From positions 1 through 32,307 of the forward strand of contig CAJWLW010000019.1 in the NCBI GenBank assembly GCA_913042885.1: a stretch of 32,307 nucleotides of DNA, in the 5' to 3' direction. Below the pieces are notes generated by a model. That model ran no database searches, was not told the origin of the DNA, and worked only from the letters and a program-made list of their open reading frames with translations. Each line of letters starts with the position of its first letter. Position 1 is the first letter of the stretch. The translations under genes were made by a program, and so were the position numbers. This DNA comes from an uncultured Lentisphaeria bacterium (GTDB lineage: Bacteria; Verrucomicrobiota; Lentisphaeria; JABSQK01; CAJWLW01). This document shows positions 1 to 7,199 of this stretch, one piece after another.

Positions 1-919
1 CCGGATAGTTGATGAAGCGGGCCGCGCAGAAGACTCCGAGCTTGCCCCCGTCGAGCGTAGCGTTGGCAACATACTCGCGCATCGTGTTCACGCCTGCGCG
101 GGCACGGTCGGCATACGCCTCTGCAAACGCAACCGGATCGGAATCGGTTGTTGGAGCGGTGTCCTCTCCCGGCGTCATCGATGTGTAGAGTGCGCCGGCT
201 GCCTTTCCTCTCTGGATCTGTTCGACACGGAAGCCGCAGTGCGTTGCCAGGGATCGCAGAGACTCCTCCGTGAAATAACTCCAGTGTTCGTGAACAATAA
301 TCGAGAGGTCTCCACACTCGATTGCAGGAGCGCAGTTGGGAACCGCGAAGACGATACGGCCCCCCGGGCTGAGAACTTCTGCCTGCTCCAGAAGGAAAGG
401 GCGAGGATCTTCGACGTGTTCGAGTACGCCGTAGTGCAGGATCACGTCGAATTGTTCGTCTACCGCAGAGCGTCGGAACGGTTCCTTCAAGACTGTCAGT
501 CCCGCCTTTTTCGCATAGATCGGGGACGAATGGCCGGGTTCGAACCCCAGCACGGTGGCTCCCATCTCGGCGAGCCGGGACATCAGATAGCCCTTGCCGC
601 AACCAACTTCCAGAATCCGAATGCCGTCCAGATCCTCCGTTCCCAGAGCTTCGCAGATGAACGCGATGAAGTCGTCGGCGACCGGACGTCCTGAGGGGGA
701 ATCGCTCATGGGCGTTCCGATCTGCGAGCCTTCGACATAGGCCTGGTCTAGAAGGCCGCCAAGGTCCGGGTGTGGCATCTGGACCAGCGATCCAAGTTCA
801 CGATCCACTCCGAGCGTGAACGGAAAGGTGTCCGGCACACCCGTGTTCTTTGAACTGTCCCGGACACCGACGTGGAAAGGCAGGTCGCCGAGTTCCCAGA
901 TCGCATGAAGATGCTTCAT
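1..919 (-). CDS. Class I SAM-dependent methyltransferase (C-methyltransferase-like), 3' end outside window
   Basis: The reading frame is open from an ATG at 919 to the window edge, giving about 306 residues without a stop, so the C-terminus is missing. The SAM-binding fold is clear. A motif I stretch, ILEVGCGKGYLMSRLAEMG, lies near residue 100, followed by an acidic strand end (GFEP) and the post-motif HYGVLEHVEDPRPFL typical of Methyltransf_23 proteins. A later stretch (VPNCAPAIECGDLSIIVHEH) and the final GVFCAARFINYP resemble the C-terminal half of sugar C-methyltransferases, where a small domain follows the Rossmann domain. The start overlaps the stop of the upstream ATP-grasp gene by four bases (916-919), so the two are probably translationally coupled. 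The substrate is unknown. A nucleotide-sugar or lipid/polysaccharide precursor is plausible given the ligase and phosphoesterase upstream. Confidence 0.8.
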   Translation of the reverse strand, partial: MKHLHAIWELGDLPFHVGVRDSSKNTGVPDTFPFTLGVDRELGSLVQMPHPDLGGLLDQAYVEGSQIGTPMSDSPSGRPVADDFIAFICEALGTEDLDGIRILEVGCGKGYLMSRLAEMGATVLGFEPGHSSPIYAKKAGLTVLKEPFRRSAVDEQFDVILHYGVLEHVEDPRPFLLEQAEVLSPGGRIVFAVPNCAPAIECGDLSIIVHEHWSYFTEESLRSLATHCGFRVEQIQRGKAAGALYTSMTPGEDTAPTTDSDPVAFAEAYADRARAGVNTMREYVANATLDGGKLGVFCAARFINYP

Positions 920-1989
920 GAAGACGAACCCTCAATTAGGCGCTCTTCCAGGCCTCGAAGAATGAGGCCGGACCGGTAGGGAAAGCGGGGCGGTATGTCC
1001 TCGTTGAGGAGATGACGACGAATCAGAATATCAGGTTCGTTATAGCCCACCATCGCGCGCAGGGATGTCGTGCCCGAAAAGCGTGGATTGATTTCAAAGA
1101 CGTGGACTTCCGCGCCGACTCGACGGCATTGGAGGTTCATCGGACCGCAGGATCCGAGCCCCCCTGCAATGTTTTCGCAGGGGCGCGTTACGTCGGGGAA
1201 CGGGCCGATGTCTCCCTGCGACACTCCATTGCTGATCGCCAGGATCGGTCCAAGCTCCTGTCTCCCCGATCGATTGACGACTCGGAGGTGATTGCTCAAC
1301 GCGGGAAGGATTCTCCTGCGTACGGCAATCGAGTTAATGAACTGCCCGTCGAGGTCGTGGAGAACACCGACCGTATATTCCTCATGAACAGATCCGACAT
1401 AGGCCTGAACGACAAAATGCGGCACGGACGCGAGCAGGTGTTGGGCAAAGGCCACAAGTTCATCTCGGGTCTGGGCGAGAAAGAGATTTGCAGAGCCTCC
1501 ACCCCCGACAGAGGGCTTGAGAACCGCAGGAAAATGCTCGAATTCCGCAGCTTCCTCCACGGTATGGATCTCACGGAATGGAGGAACTGGATATCCAAGC
1601 TCTTCGATAGCTTCTGCCGTCTTGACCTTATCCATGCACGTACGGATCACGTCCTGGCGGTTGATGGGGAGCAGGATGTTCAGGTCACGGAAACGGTCCC
1701 TGTGCTCGCTGAAAATCTTCAGTTCCGGTTCCGAGCCATGCAGGACAACCTGAATTTCGTGCTTCCTGCAGAGAGCAAAAATCGCGTCCAGAAATCCAGG
1801 ATCGTCGGCGCGGGGGACAACATGTGGATCGACTTCTCCGGCCAATCCCCAGCTCTCACTTGAAATGTCACAGCAGACAATGTCGTAGGGAGTGTCGGCA
1901 AGGCGCAAGGCCTTGAGGATCTGCGAGCCATGCCCACCACCGCCGACACCCGTGACTAGAACCGGTATTCGTTCGGTCGAATTACTCAT
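916..1989 (-). CDS. ATP-grasp domain protein (CarB/PylC-like carboxylate-amine ligase)
   Basis: This 357-residue protein starts with a Rossmann-like preATP-grasp domain (VLVTGVGGGGHGSQILKAL, residues about 10-28). The ATP-grasp core follows: a nucleotide-binding lysine and glycine-rich loop in AVLKPSVGGGGSANLFL, a second segment FVVQAYVGSVHEEYTVGVL, and the Mg-binding end FEINPRFSGTTSLRAMVGYN carrying the expected Glu and Asn. Family members form an acyl-phosphate and couple a carboxylate to an amine or other nucleophile; the substrate cannot be read from the sequence. Length is normal for stand-alone CarB-like ligases. The gene overlaps the upstream metallophosphoesterase by four bases (1986-1989) and the downstream methyltransferase by four bases, so the three form one minus-strand operon. 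The protein is probably cytosolic, as no signal peptide is seen. Confidence 0.85.
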   Translation of the reverse strand: MSNSTERIPVLVTGVGGGGHGSQILKALRLADTPYDIVCCDISSESWGLAGEVDPHVVPRADDPGFLDAIFALCRKHEIQVVLHGSEPELKIFSEHRDRFRDLNILLPINRQDVIRTCMDKVKTAEAIEELGYPVPPFREIHTVEEAAEFEHFPAVLKPSVGGGGSANLFLAQTRDELVAFAQHLLASVPHFVVQAYVGSVHEEYTVGVLHDLDGQFINSIAVRRRILPALSNHLRVVNRSGRQELGPILAISNGVSQGDIGPFPDVTRPCENIAGGLGSCGPMNLQCRRVGAEVHVFEINPRFSGTTSLRAMVGYNEPDILIRRHLLNEDIPPRFPYRSGLILRGLEERLIEGSSS

Positions 1990-2687
1990 GCCAGCACGTC
2001 TCCGATCAGATTGTCTGTCTCCCGATTCAATCGCTCGACTACGTCCTCGTGAATGTCTGCTCCATATCGCTTCATGACGAGACCTGTATCCATCGGGACG
2101 CGGCAGATCTGACTTGTGCCCGTCTCGGTATCGTACACGGCGAAGGAAGAGAGGTTGCCCTGATCCCGGGGGAGTCCGATCGATCCTGCATTTACAAACT
2201 GTCGCCCGTGACTCTCGATTGTGAAGGGGCGATGCGTGTGGGCCATGAAGATGGCGTCATAGGGCAGGTTCTCGTACGAACTCAGATCGCTATCGGAATA
2301 GAGATAGCCCTCGAGAGGTGCGTCGGGGGCTCCATGAACCAGCACCACGCGCTTGCCATCGATTGTCAACTCACGCTTCTGCGGCCAATTCCGGATTCGA
2401 GACAGCGCGTCTTCGTTCAGGCGTGCACGTGCTCCCTCGAGCCGATAGACAGCTTCGCGGTCTGGAGACACGGTCAACGGATTGAGGAGGAGATCTTCGT
2501 GATTCCCCTGCTGGCACTCGATCTCGGCGGCCTCAAGTCTGGCGAGTACATCTACTTCGCCTGGAAAATATCCCACTGCATCACCGAGGAAACAGACTTG
2601 ATCGAGATGAAGCCTGCTCAATGCGGAAAGACATGACTCGAGAGCGACTGCGTTGCCGTGCACGTCCGAAATGAGGCCAAGTCTCAC
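1986..2687 (-). CDS. Calcineurin-like metallophosphoesterase (YfcE/MJ0936-type)
   Basis: This 233-residue protein carries all the metal-binding blocks of the compact bacterial/archaeal phosphodiesterase family: DVHGN at residues 8-12, GDAVGY near 36, GNHEDLL near 61, VHGAPDAP near 117 and AHTHRPF near 149. The final block has Ala where many relatives have Gly. The fold binds two divalent metals and hydrolyses phosphomonoesters or diesters; the natural substrate is unknown. The start is GTG at 2687, fixed by the motif MRLGLISDVHGN. An ATG a few bases upstream is out of frame. It is the first gene of the minus-strand trio, overlapping the ATP-grasp gene by four bases. No signal peptide is seen, so the protein should be cytoplasmic. 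Confidence 0.87.
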   Translation of the reverse strand: MRLGLISDVHGNAVALESCLSALSRLHLDQVCFLGDAVGYFPGEVDVLARLEAAEIECQQGNHEDLLLNPLTVSPDREAVYRLEGARARLNEDALSRIRNWPQKRELTIDGKRVVLVHGAPDAPLEGYLYSDSDLSSYENLPYDAIFMAHTHRPFTIESHGRQFVNAGSIGLPRDQGNLSSFAVYDTETGTSQICRVPMDTGLVMKRYGADIHEDVVERLNRETDNLIGDVLA

Positions 2688-3017
2688 TGGAGCGCCATCC
2701 GTGGGTTGAAATGGAAATCCGGAAGAAGGCGATTCTAACAGTCCTGTGGTCGAATCGCAGCTATTATGGCGAGCCTGCAGGAGGGGACGTCACCGGGCAG
2801 AGGTCGCTCTTTACATGAAAGTCGCTGATAGGAAGCCGGCTGATAGGAAGCCGGTTTTCGGGACTCGCGGAAGATACTGCGAGAGGGTCTGGAATGCAAT
2901 CTGGAGGAGGGCCAGGATTGACGAGAGAAGCAGCGCCGGGATCGGACGACAAACAAACTTGGGTGGCTGGACAGGCCAAATCGGGTAGGACGCTGCGGTG
3001 ACATCTCCAAGGGGAAT
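2688..3017. other. 330-bp intergenic stretch without a convincing gene
   Basis: The stretch lies between the metallophosphoesterase and the transposase remnant. It should contain the promoter of the minus-strand trio near 2690-2760, but I see no clear -10/-35 pair. The only structure noted is the 15-bp tandem duplication at 2824-2853. Short open frames on both strands here have no recognisable motifs. Confidence 0.5.
2824..2853. repeat. Tandem 15-bp direct repeat, two perfect copies
   Basis: The unit gctgataggaagccg occurs twice back to back, at 2824-2838 and 2839-2853. Read on the minus strand the unit would encode the pentapeptide-like phrase RLPIS twice. It lies in the gene-poor patch next to the IS91-like remnant. 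Function is unknown. Confidence 0.85.
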
Positions 3018-3287
3018 TCAGAGGGCCTCGGCGAAATCATCAAATGGACCGTACTCGAGCTCAAGCTGCTCGGGCGGCGCCGGCTCGGGCGAGGCGCGGC
3101 ACGGCGGATTCCACATATTGCAGTGACGCAGGATACGCTCGATGACATGTGACTGGTCGGGCGCCTCGATGAAAGAGACGATCTGCATCTCGCCGCACTT
3201 TAGGTACTCGTCTACGGCGTTGCGGATCACGGGTCGCCAGAACCCGTAGCGTTCCTGGTAATGCTCGGGGTATACACGCTCAAACAC
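3018..3287 (-). pseudogene. IS91-like transposase remnant with internal deletion
   Basis: The 89-residue frame joins two ends of a much longer protein. The first part (FERVYPEHYQERYGFWRP, then VIRNAVDEYLKCG) matches my recollection of the N-terminus of IS91-type transposases with a transposase zinc-binding domain. In those proteins the zinc-finger region and catalytic domain follow. Here the frame passes directly to MQIVSFIEAPDQSHVIERIL and then RHCNMW, which resembles the extreme C-terminal segment of the same family (IIAFI..P.VI.KILRHLGLW), plus a Pro-rich tail. Roughly 300 residues, including the catalytic core, are therefore absent. A GTG at 3287 follows directly after the stop of the broken RraA-like gene, in the same frame. 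The fragment cannot encode an active transposase. The family assignment is by memory of the pattern, without a search. Confidence 0.6.
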
Positions 3288-3588
3288 TCATTGATCGGGC
3301 CGCGGCCCGACCGTTTTGATGACCCACACGATTGGCAGATCCATCCCATCCATCTTTTCGAGCTGCTCCCAATACAAGTCGAGCGCCATGTCGGAATTCG
3401 GCTGGCTCGTGTCCATCTCGCAAGTCACCGCCACGCCGACAGTGGGACCGATCGCCGGCGTCACCGACTCGGATGTCGCCGCTCAAGTAGTACTCATGCG
3501 CGGGTGTTTCATCAATATATCCAATCGTGTTTGCGAGCAGCGGGGTATCGAAATCACTCAGTTCACGGATGACGTTCAGAAGATTCAT
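3288..3588 (-). pseudogene. RraA-like family protein, frameshifted and C-terminally truncated
   Basis: The frame starts at ATG 3588 and reads MNLLNVIRELSDFDTPLLAN, then TIGYIDETPAHEYYLSGDI, the N-terminus of RraA/HMG-aldolase-like proteins. Near 3471 one extra base shifts the frame. Reading on in the other frame restores the family pattern: SVTPAIGPTVGVAVTCEMDT, then PIVWVIKTVGPRPD. It stops at 3288, just where relatives continue with ECVLG and the second half carrying the active-site Gly-Asp segment. About half of the protein is missing. The start overlaps the stop of the upstream 660-residue gene by four bases (3585-3588), so it was once the coupled downstream member of that operon. Truncation abuts the transposase remnant, which suggests that transposon activity or a later deletion broke the gene. 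Confidence 0.7.
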
Positions 3589-5567
3589 TTTGGTGGGGGT
3601 CCTTCAAAAGTGTGAGCATCGACGTTGGCTTGGAAATACTTTTTCAGCAGTTCGGTCGGCTCCGGTGTCATAAAAAATGACTTCTCTCCATACAACCAGG
3701 CATACTCACCGGAAACCATGAAGGCGTGTTCGATTGCGCGCTCGTGATCTTCGAGATTACGTGTGTTCACTGCGATGTCCGTATTGCTCCACTGACCGAC
3801 ATCGGCCCAGATGCCTGCAGCAAACGACAGCTTATGGCTCAACCCGCGGACGCCGCAAAGTTCCGGTATTGCCGTGTCATACATCTTCCTTGTCGCGGCA
3901 ATCGGGCGGTAATCAGTCCTGGTGTAGGTCAGTTCCATACCGCTGATCAGGATGGCATTATCGTCCAGTCCCAGAAGAATTCCGTCCAGGAAAGCCGGAT
4001 ACAACCCATTGTGATTCCTCTCGAGCGGACCCTTGCCAAGTCGGGCCGTCCATTCGTATAAGCCCGGCAACATGAATATCCGCGCCCCCGGTAGCTCAGC
4101 ACAGACCGTACGGGCGTACTGGAAGCCTCGATACCGGACCTGTGCCTGCACCTCGCTGAACTTCCGCGGCGCCGCTTCGCCGTCCTTCTTGTAACTGCCC
4201 TCGACATACAGCGGATATGAAAACGGAACGTGCCATGTCCCGGCCGCATGATGGCCGACATACTGCTCGCAATCCAGCAGCACACCGACGAAGCCGCAAT
4301 CCTTCGCGATCCGCGCATGCAGCGCGATGTTGTGCAGCAAGATTTCCCAGTCGTCGTCGTTAAACCAGTTCTGTACCCGGGTCCTCGGACCATCCCACCA
4401 AACCGCGTAGGAGGACCACAGGAAATTGTCGGTCAGTCGGCCCCAATCCGCTACGGATTGAAACGCCTTGATCTCGGGCTCGAACTCCTCGTAGCTGCGC
4501 TTCTCGAGTCCCCACCATTGTCCCGTCATGTTGGTGCCGCGCTCCGGCTTTGGCGGCTTGTGGGTCGCCATCGAAAACACCAACCCGTCAAACCCGGTGG
4601 CCTGCCACAACTTCACCTTGGCCGGCAGATTGACCGCGGCAATCGATGGTGACTGCAGGAGCCGACTGCACAATTCGCTGCCGCAACGGATCAGTTTCTG
4701 TTTGCCGGTAAAAACGACCTTCGGCACATAAGGCGGCCCTGTTTCCACATCGGTTTTGATCGCCACCACCTGGCCGAATGGAATCACCGCTTCGGCGCCA
4801 TGCTCGGTGATCACCAACTTGTGGTAGGCCGAAATCTCATCGGCTGTCAGCACTCTGCCATAGAGCGCAATCTCGTCCACAGCCCCTTTGAACCCCTGCT
4901 TGATCGAATCCGGATCATTCATGTGCCCGACAAACATCGAACCGATGCGAAGCACCACGTCGCGCGCCTCGTCGAGATCGGCTTTCACTCGCAGGCTGCC
5001 GTCGACGTATATCTTGACGCCCGCTTCCGTCGCGGCTGTATCCCAGGTCACGACCAGATGCGTCCATCGGCCGTTGACGATGCCGGGATCGATCATCGGG
5101 CGATTGTGGTTCGCTTTGCCTTCCATGCCGGTGTGAACGAACATCGCGGTGTTATAGAACCCGACCTGTGTCGTCTTCAACAAATAGCGATCGGCTTCCG
5201 GGTTGCCGGACAGTTGATCGCTGCAGAAACTAATCAGCCGCCGCACCTCGACCGCCGAGTCCTGCCGTATCCATAACGAGATCGACACCTGTTTGCTGGC
5301 CACATTCAGGTTGTTGATGTTGATGCCATCACCGTCGCCGTCGAACGCAAGGGCATTGCCGACTTTGCCTTTGCCAAGTTCCGCAGACAGGATGACGCCG
5401 TGCGCGCTGTTGCCGCTCTTGTCCGAGAAGTTCGTGCCGTCGACATCATCCGAATCAAACGTCCAGTAACCAGCCAGCCCGTCGGCCGGCGGCATGGCGG
5501 CCGCGTTCGATTCAGTCGGCATCCCAGCCAACACGATGAACACTATCAGACATTGAAAAGTTCTCAT
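3585..5567 (-). CDS. Secreted LamG-domain protein with C-terminal TIM-barrel-like (glycoside hydrolase-like) region
   Basis: This 660-residue protein begins with a signal peptide (MRTFQCLIVFIVLAGMPTES, likely cleaved after SNA near residue 23). Residues about 28-255 form a concanavalin A/LamG-type jelly roll: GLAGYWTFDSDDVDG, NALAFDGDGDGI, VSISLWIRQD, GRWTHLVVTWDT, VKIYVDGSL, GAVDEIALYGRVLTADEI. Such domains commonly bind glycans. The remaining 400 residues look like an alpha/beta barrel of the kind seen in glycoside hydrolases, with possible active-site acids in GVLLDCEQYVGHH and MELTYTRTDY. I cannot assign a family. No Shine-Dalgarno precedes the ATG, which instead overlaps the stop of the small ORF at 5564-5683. 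The RraA-like pseudogene follows with a four-base overlap. Likely an exported or surface carbohydrate-active protein. Confidence 0.75.
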   Translation of the reverse strand: MRTFQCLIVFIVLAGMPTESNAAAMPPADGLAGYWTFDSDDVDGTNFSDKSGNSAHGVILSAELGKGKVGNALAFDGDGDGININNLNVASKQVSISLWIRQDSAVEVRRLISFCSDQLSGNPEADRYLLKTTQVGFYNTAMFVHTGMEGKANHNRPMIDPGIVNGRWTHLVVTWDTAATEAGVKIYVDGSLRVKADLDEARDVVLRIGSMFVGHMNDPDSIKQGFKGAVDEIALYGRVLTADEISAYHKLVITEHGAEAVIPFGQVVAIKTDVETGPPYVPKVVFTGKQKLIRCGSELCSRLLQSPSIAAVNLPAKVKLWQATGFDGLVFSMATHKPPKPERGTNMTGQWWGLEKRSYEEFEPEIKAFQSVADWGRLTDNFLWSSYAVWWDGPRTRVQNWFNDDDWEILLHNIALHARIAKDCGFVGVLLDCEQYVGHHAAGTWHVPFSYPLYVEGSYKKDGEAAPRKFSEVQAQVRYRGFQYARTVCAELPGARIFMLPGLYEWTARLGKGPLERNHNGLYPAFLDGILLGLDDNAILISGMELTYTRTDYRPIAATRKMYDTAIPELCGVRGLSHKLSFAAGIWADVGQWSNTDIAVNTRNLEDHERAIEHAFMVSGEYAWLYGEKSFFMTPEPTELLKKYFQANVDAHTFEGPPPK

Positions 5568-5683
5568 GGTTTGTTCAATTTGTTGTCGGGTGCAGGATAG
5601 GAGAGGCGGAGGTAGACAGGATCGTTTTTACGCGGTTGGGACAGCCAGCGATCGGACTTCAGTATGGATTCACTCCAGAGCAT
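5564..5683 (-). CDS. Possible 39-residue ORF coupled to the LamG protein gene
   Basis: An ATG at 5683 lies four bases after a perfect AGGAGG (5689-5694 on the minus strand). It opens a 39-codon frame ending DNKLNKP whose TGA overlaps the ATG of the next gene by four bases (5564-5567). The downstream gene has no ribosome-binding site of its own, so translation through this ORF would deliver ribosomes to it. The peptide is basic and hydrophilic (KSDRWLSQPRKNDPVYLRL) with no recognised motif. It may be a leader peptide, a small protein, or the decayed 3' end of a longer gene, since the same frame extends upstream to 5749. Confidence 0.4.
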   Translation of the reverse strand: MLWSESILKSDRWLSQPRKNDPVYLRLSYPAPDNKLNKP

Positions 5684-5770
5684 TGCGCCTCCTGGACTGA
5701 ATGTATGCCGTTGTACCCTTTTCTGTAACAGGCGGCCAGCCCGCTGCATAATTCACGCTATTTCAATACA

Positions 5771-5780
5771 ATAAAAAAAT
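5771..5780 (-). terminator. T-rich tract directly after tRNA-Ser
   Basis: On the minus strand the tRNA CCA end is followed at once by ATTTTTTTAT, a run of seven T. It could support transcript release after the stable tRNA structure, although no separate hairpin is present. Confidence 0.35.
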
Positions 5781-5872
<92 letters not shown>

Positions 5873-6088
5873 GAAGGGGTATGAAATCGCTAAATCCGGG
5901 CCAAAGTAAGTTTGTCGATGCCCCCTACTATATGCCGATCAGCATACCCTGCAAGTATCCGTTGCCGCCGATCTTTTCGACCTGGACAGAACAGATCCTG
6001 CGCCGATTCATTTCAATCCGTACAGTGGCGGCGAACCGTTCTTCCCGGGAAATCGGCGATACCGCCATCTTGCATCGGCGGTGATCGC

Positions 6089-6239
6089 GGATAGCGTTTC
6101 CTGCTACGTCCCTGCTGCGTGAGGGAAGTGAGGTGAGAATCCTCCGCTGTCGCGCAACTGTGTGCCGCCCGGGCAAGCCAGAATACTGGCGCAGCAGGAT
6201 ATCCATTCAGAGAATAGATTCCGCGAAAGGATCTGAGGA
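6089..6239 (+). promoter_or_regulatory. Cobalamin (adenosylcobalamin-type) riboswitch upstream of B12 importer
   Basis: Conserved blocks of the cobalamin riboswitch occur in order: GAGGGAAG (6121-6128), GGTGAGAATCC (6132-6142), GCTGTCGCGCAACTGTG (6146-6162) and the B12 box AAGCCAGAATACTGGC (6175-6190). Outer pairing closes the element: tcctgct at 6099-6105 with agcagga at 6193-6199, and ggata at 6089-6093 with tatcc at 6200-6204. Between the aptamer and the start codon two alternative hairpins can form: tcaga 6207-6211 with tctga 6232-6236, or agattc 6216-6221 with ggatct 6229-6234. Both reach the ribosome-binding GAGGA at 6235-6239, so the expression platform probably acts on translation initiation. 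High intracellular cobalamin would be expected to shut down the downstream transporter genes. Confidence 0.9.
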
Positions 6240-7199
6240 ATGACGGAAGACTTCGACAATGGCCCGCGACGAACCGGCCTGATGCTGGTCACGGCTGTGA
6301 TGCTCGGGGCGTTTCTGTTCTCGACAGTCGGGTACCGGTTGCTGCGGGACAAGATGAAGAAACCGACGCCGCCTGTCGATGCCACGGCCGACAGCGCCGC
6401 CTTTACCCGCATCGTCTCGCTGGCCCCCAGCACCACCGAAACCCTGTACGCCCTCGGACTCGGAGACCGCATTGTCGGTGTCACGGATTTCTGCAACTAC
6501 CCGCCGGAAGCCCGTGACAAGACACGCGTCGGCGCTTTGCTGCGTCCCGGCTATGAGCGCATCATCGAATTGAAGCCCGACCTTGTGCTGGCCTTGCCGG
6601 AATACGTCAAAGGCAAAGACGACCTGTTCCGACTCGGGCTCAACATCGAGATGGTCAATAACAAGAGCGTTGCCGACGTGCTCGATTGCATCAGCAGGGT
6701 CGGACAGCTTTGTGGTGTTGCGGAGTCTGCAAAACTGCTGCGCGATCAGACCGTCAACCGGCTGAGCACGATTCGTCAAAAGTCCGCGGCTGCCGGGCGC
6801 CGCCCACGCGTGCTCGCTGCGATCGGCCGGACCGTCGGGCAACGCGGGCTGGCCGAGGTGTACGTCTGCGGTGCGGGCTCGTTTCACGACGAGCTCATCG
6901 GCCTGGCCGGCGGCGCCAACGCCGTGGCGCTCGACGACTATCCGATGCTGTCGGCGGAGGGCATCATGCGGATCGATCCCGACGTCATCATTGATCTCAT
7001 CCCGGAGCCTGGCGACGACGCTGCCGCCGAGACCTATGGCGCCGACTGGAAGGCATTGCCGTCGCTGTCGGCCGTTCGCAATGATCGTGTCTATGTCCTG
7101 GGCGGCGACCATGTACTGATCCCCGGACCGCGCTTTGTACAGGTCGTCGAAGACCTGGCGGAGTTGCTGCACGGGGCAGGGGAGGGCACCGATGAGTGA
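6240..7199 (+). CDS. btuF: Membrane-anchored BtuF-like cobalamin-binding protein of ABC importer
   Basis: This 319-residue protein is of the periplasmic binding protein-like II/TroA helical-backbone family. A basic N-terminus is followed by one hydrophobic helix (LMLVTAVMLGAFLFSTVGY, residues about 14-32). No lipobox cysteine is visible, so the protein seems tethered by an uncleaved helix. The binding domain starts with RIVSLAPSTTETLYALGLGD and continues with IVGVTDFCNYPPEA, KPDLVLALPEYV, AEVYVCGAGSFHDELIGLAG and DPDVIIDLIP, all typical of BtuF/FepB-like proteins. The cobalamin riboswitch directly upstream gives the substrate. GAGGA precedes the ATG closely. The stop overlaps the start of the ATPase gene by eight bases, forming one btuF-D-C operon. 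A corrinoid or cobinamide could also be the ligand. Confidence 0.88.
   Translation: MTEDFDNGPRRTGLMLVTAVMLGAFLFSTVGYRLLRDKMKKPTPPVDATADSAAFTRIVSLAPSTTETLYALGLGDRIVGVTDFCNYPPEARDKTRVGALLRPGYERIIELKPDLVLALPEYVKGKDDLFRLGLNIEMVNNKSVADVLDCISRVGQLCGVAESAKLLRDQTVNRLSTIRQKSAAAGRRPRVLAAIGRTVGQRGLAEVYVCGAGSFHDELIGLAGGANAVALDDYPMLSAEGIMRIDPDVIIDLIPEPGDDAAAETYGADWKALPSLSAVRNDRVYVLGGDHVLIPGPRFVQVVEDLAELLHGAGEGTDE

Noticed and set aside
239..694. Plus-strand 151-codon frame opposite the methyltransferase
   Set aside because: Antisense to a gene with clear SAM-binding motifs; the peptide has no recognisable features.
1012..1863. Long plus-strand frame opposite the ATP-grasp gene
   Set aside because: Antisense shadow of a well-conserved protein; no motifs.
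2735..3148. 137-codon minus-strand frame over the 15-bp repeats
   Set aside because: Ser/Arg-rich composition without motifs, and it overlaps the transposase remnant in another frame.
4206..4222. Sequence resembling the pseudopilin upstream box (tacagcggatatgaaaac)
   Set aside because: It lies inside the coding region of the LamG/TIM-barrel protein in an unrelated context and is not an exact match.
6207..7172. Long minus-strand frame opposite btuF
   Set aside because: Its sequence is low-complexity Arg/Gln-rich shadow, and it runs across the riboswitch leader. The plus strand has the family motifs.
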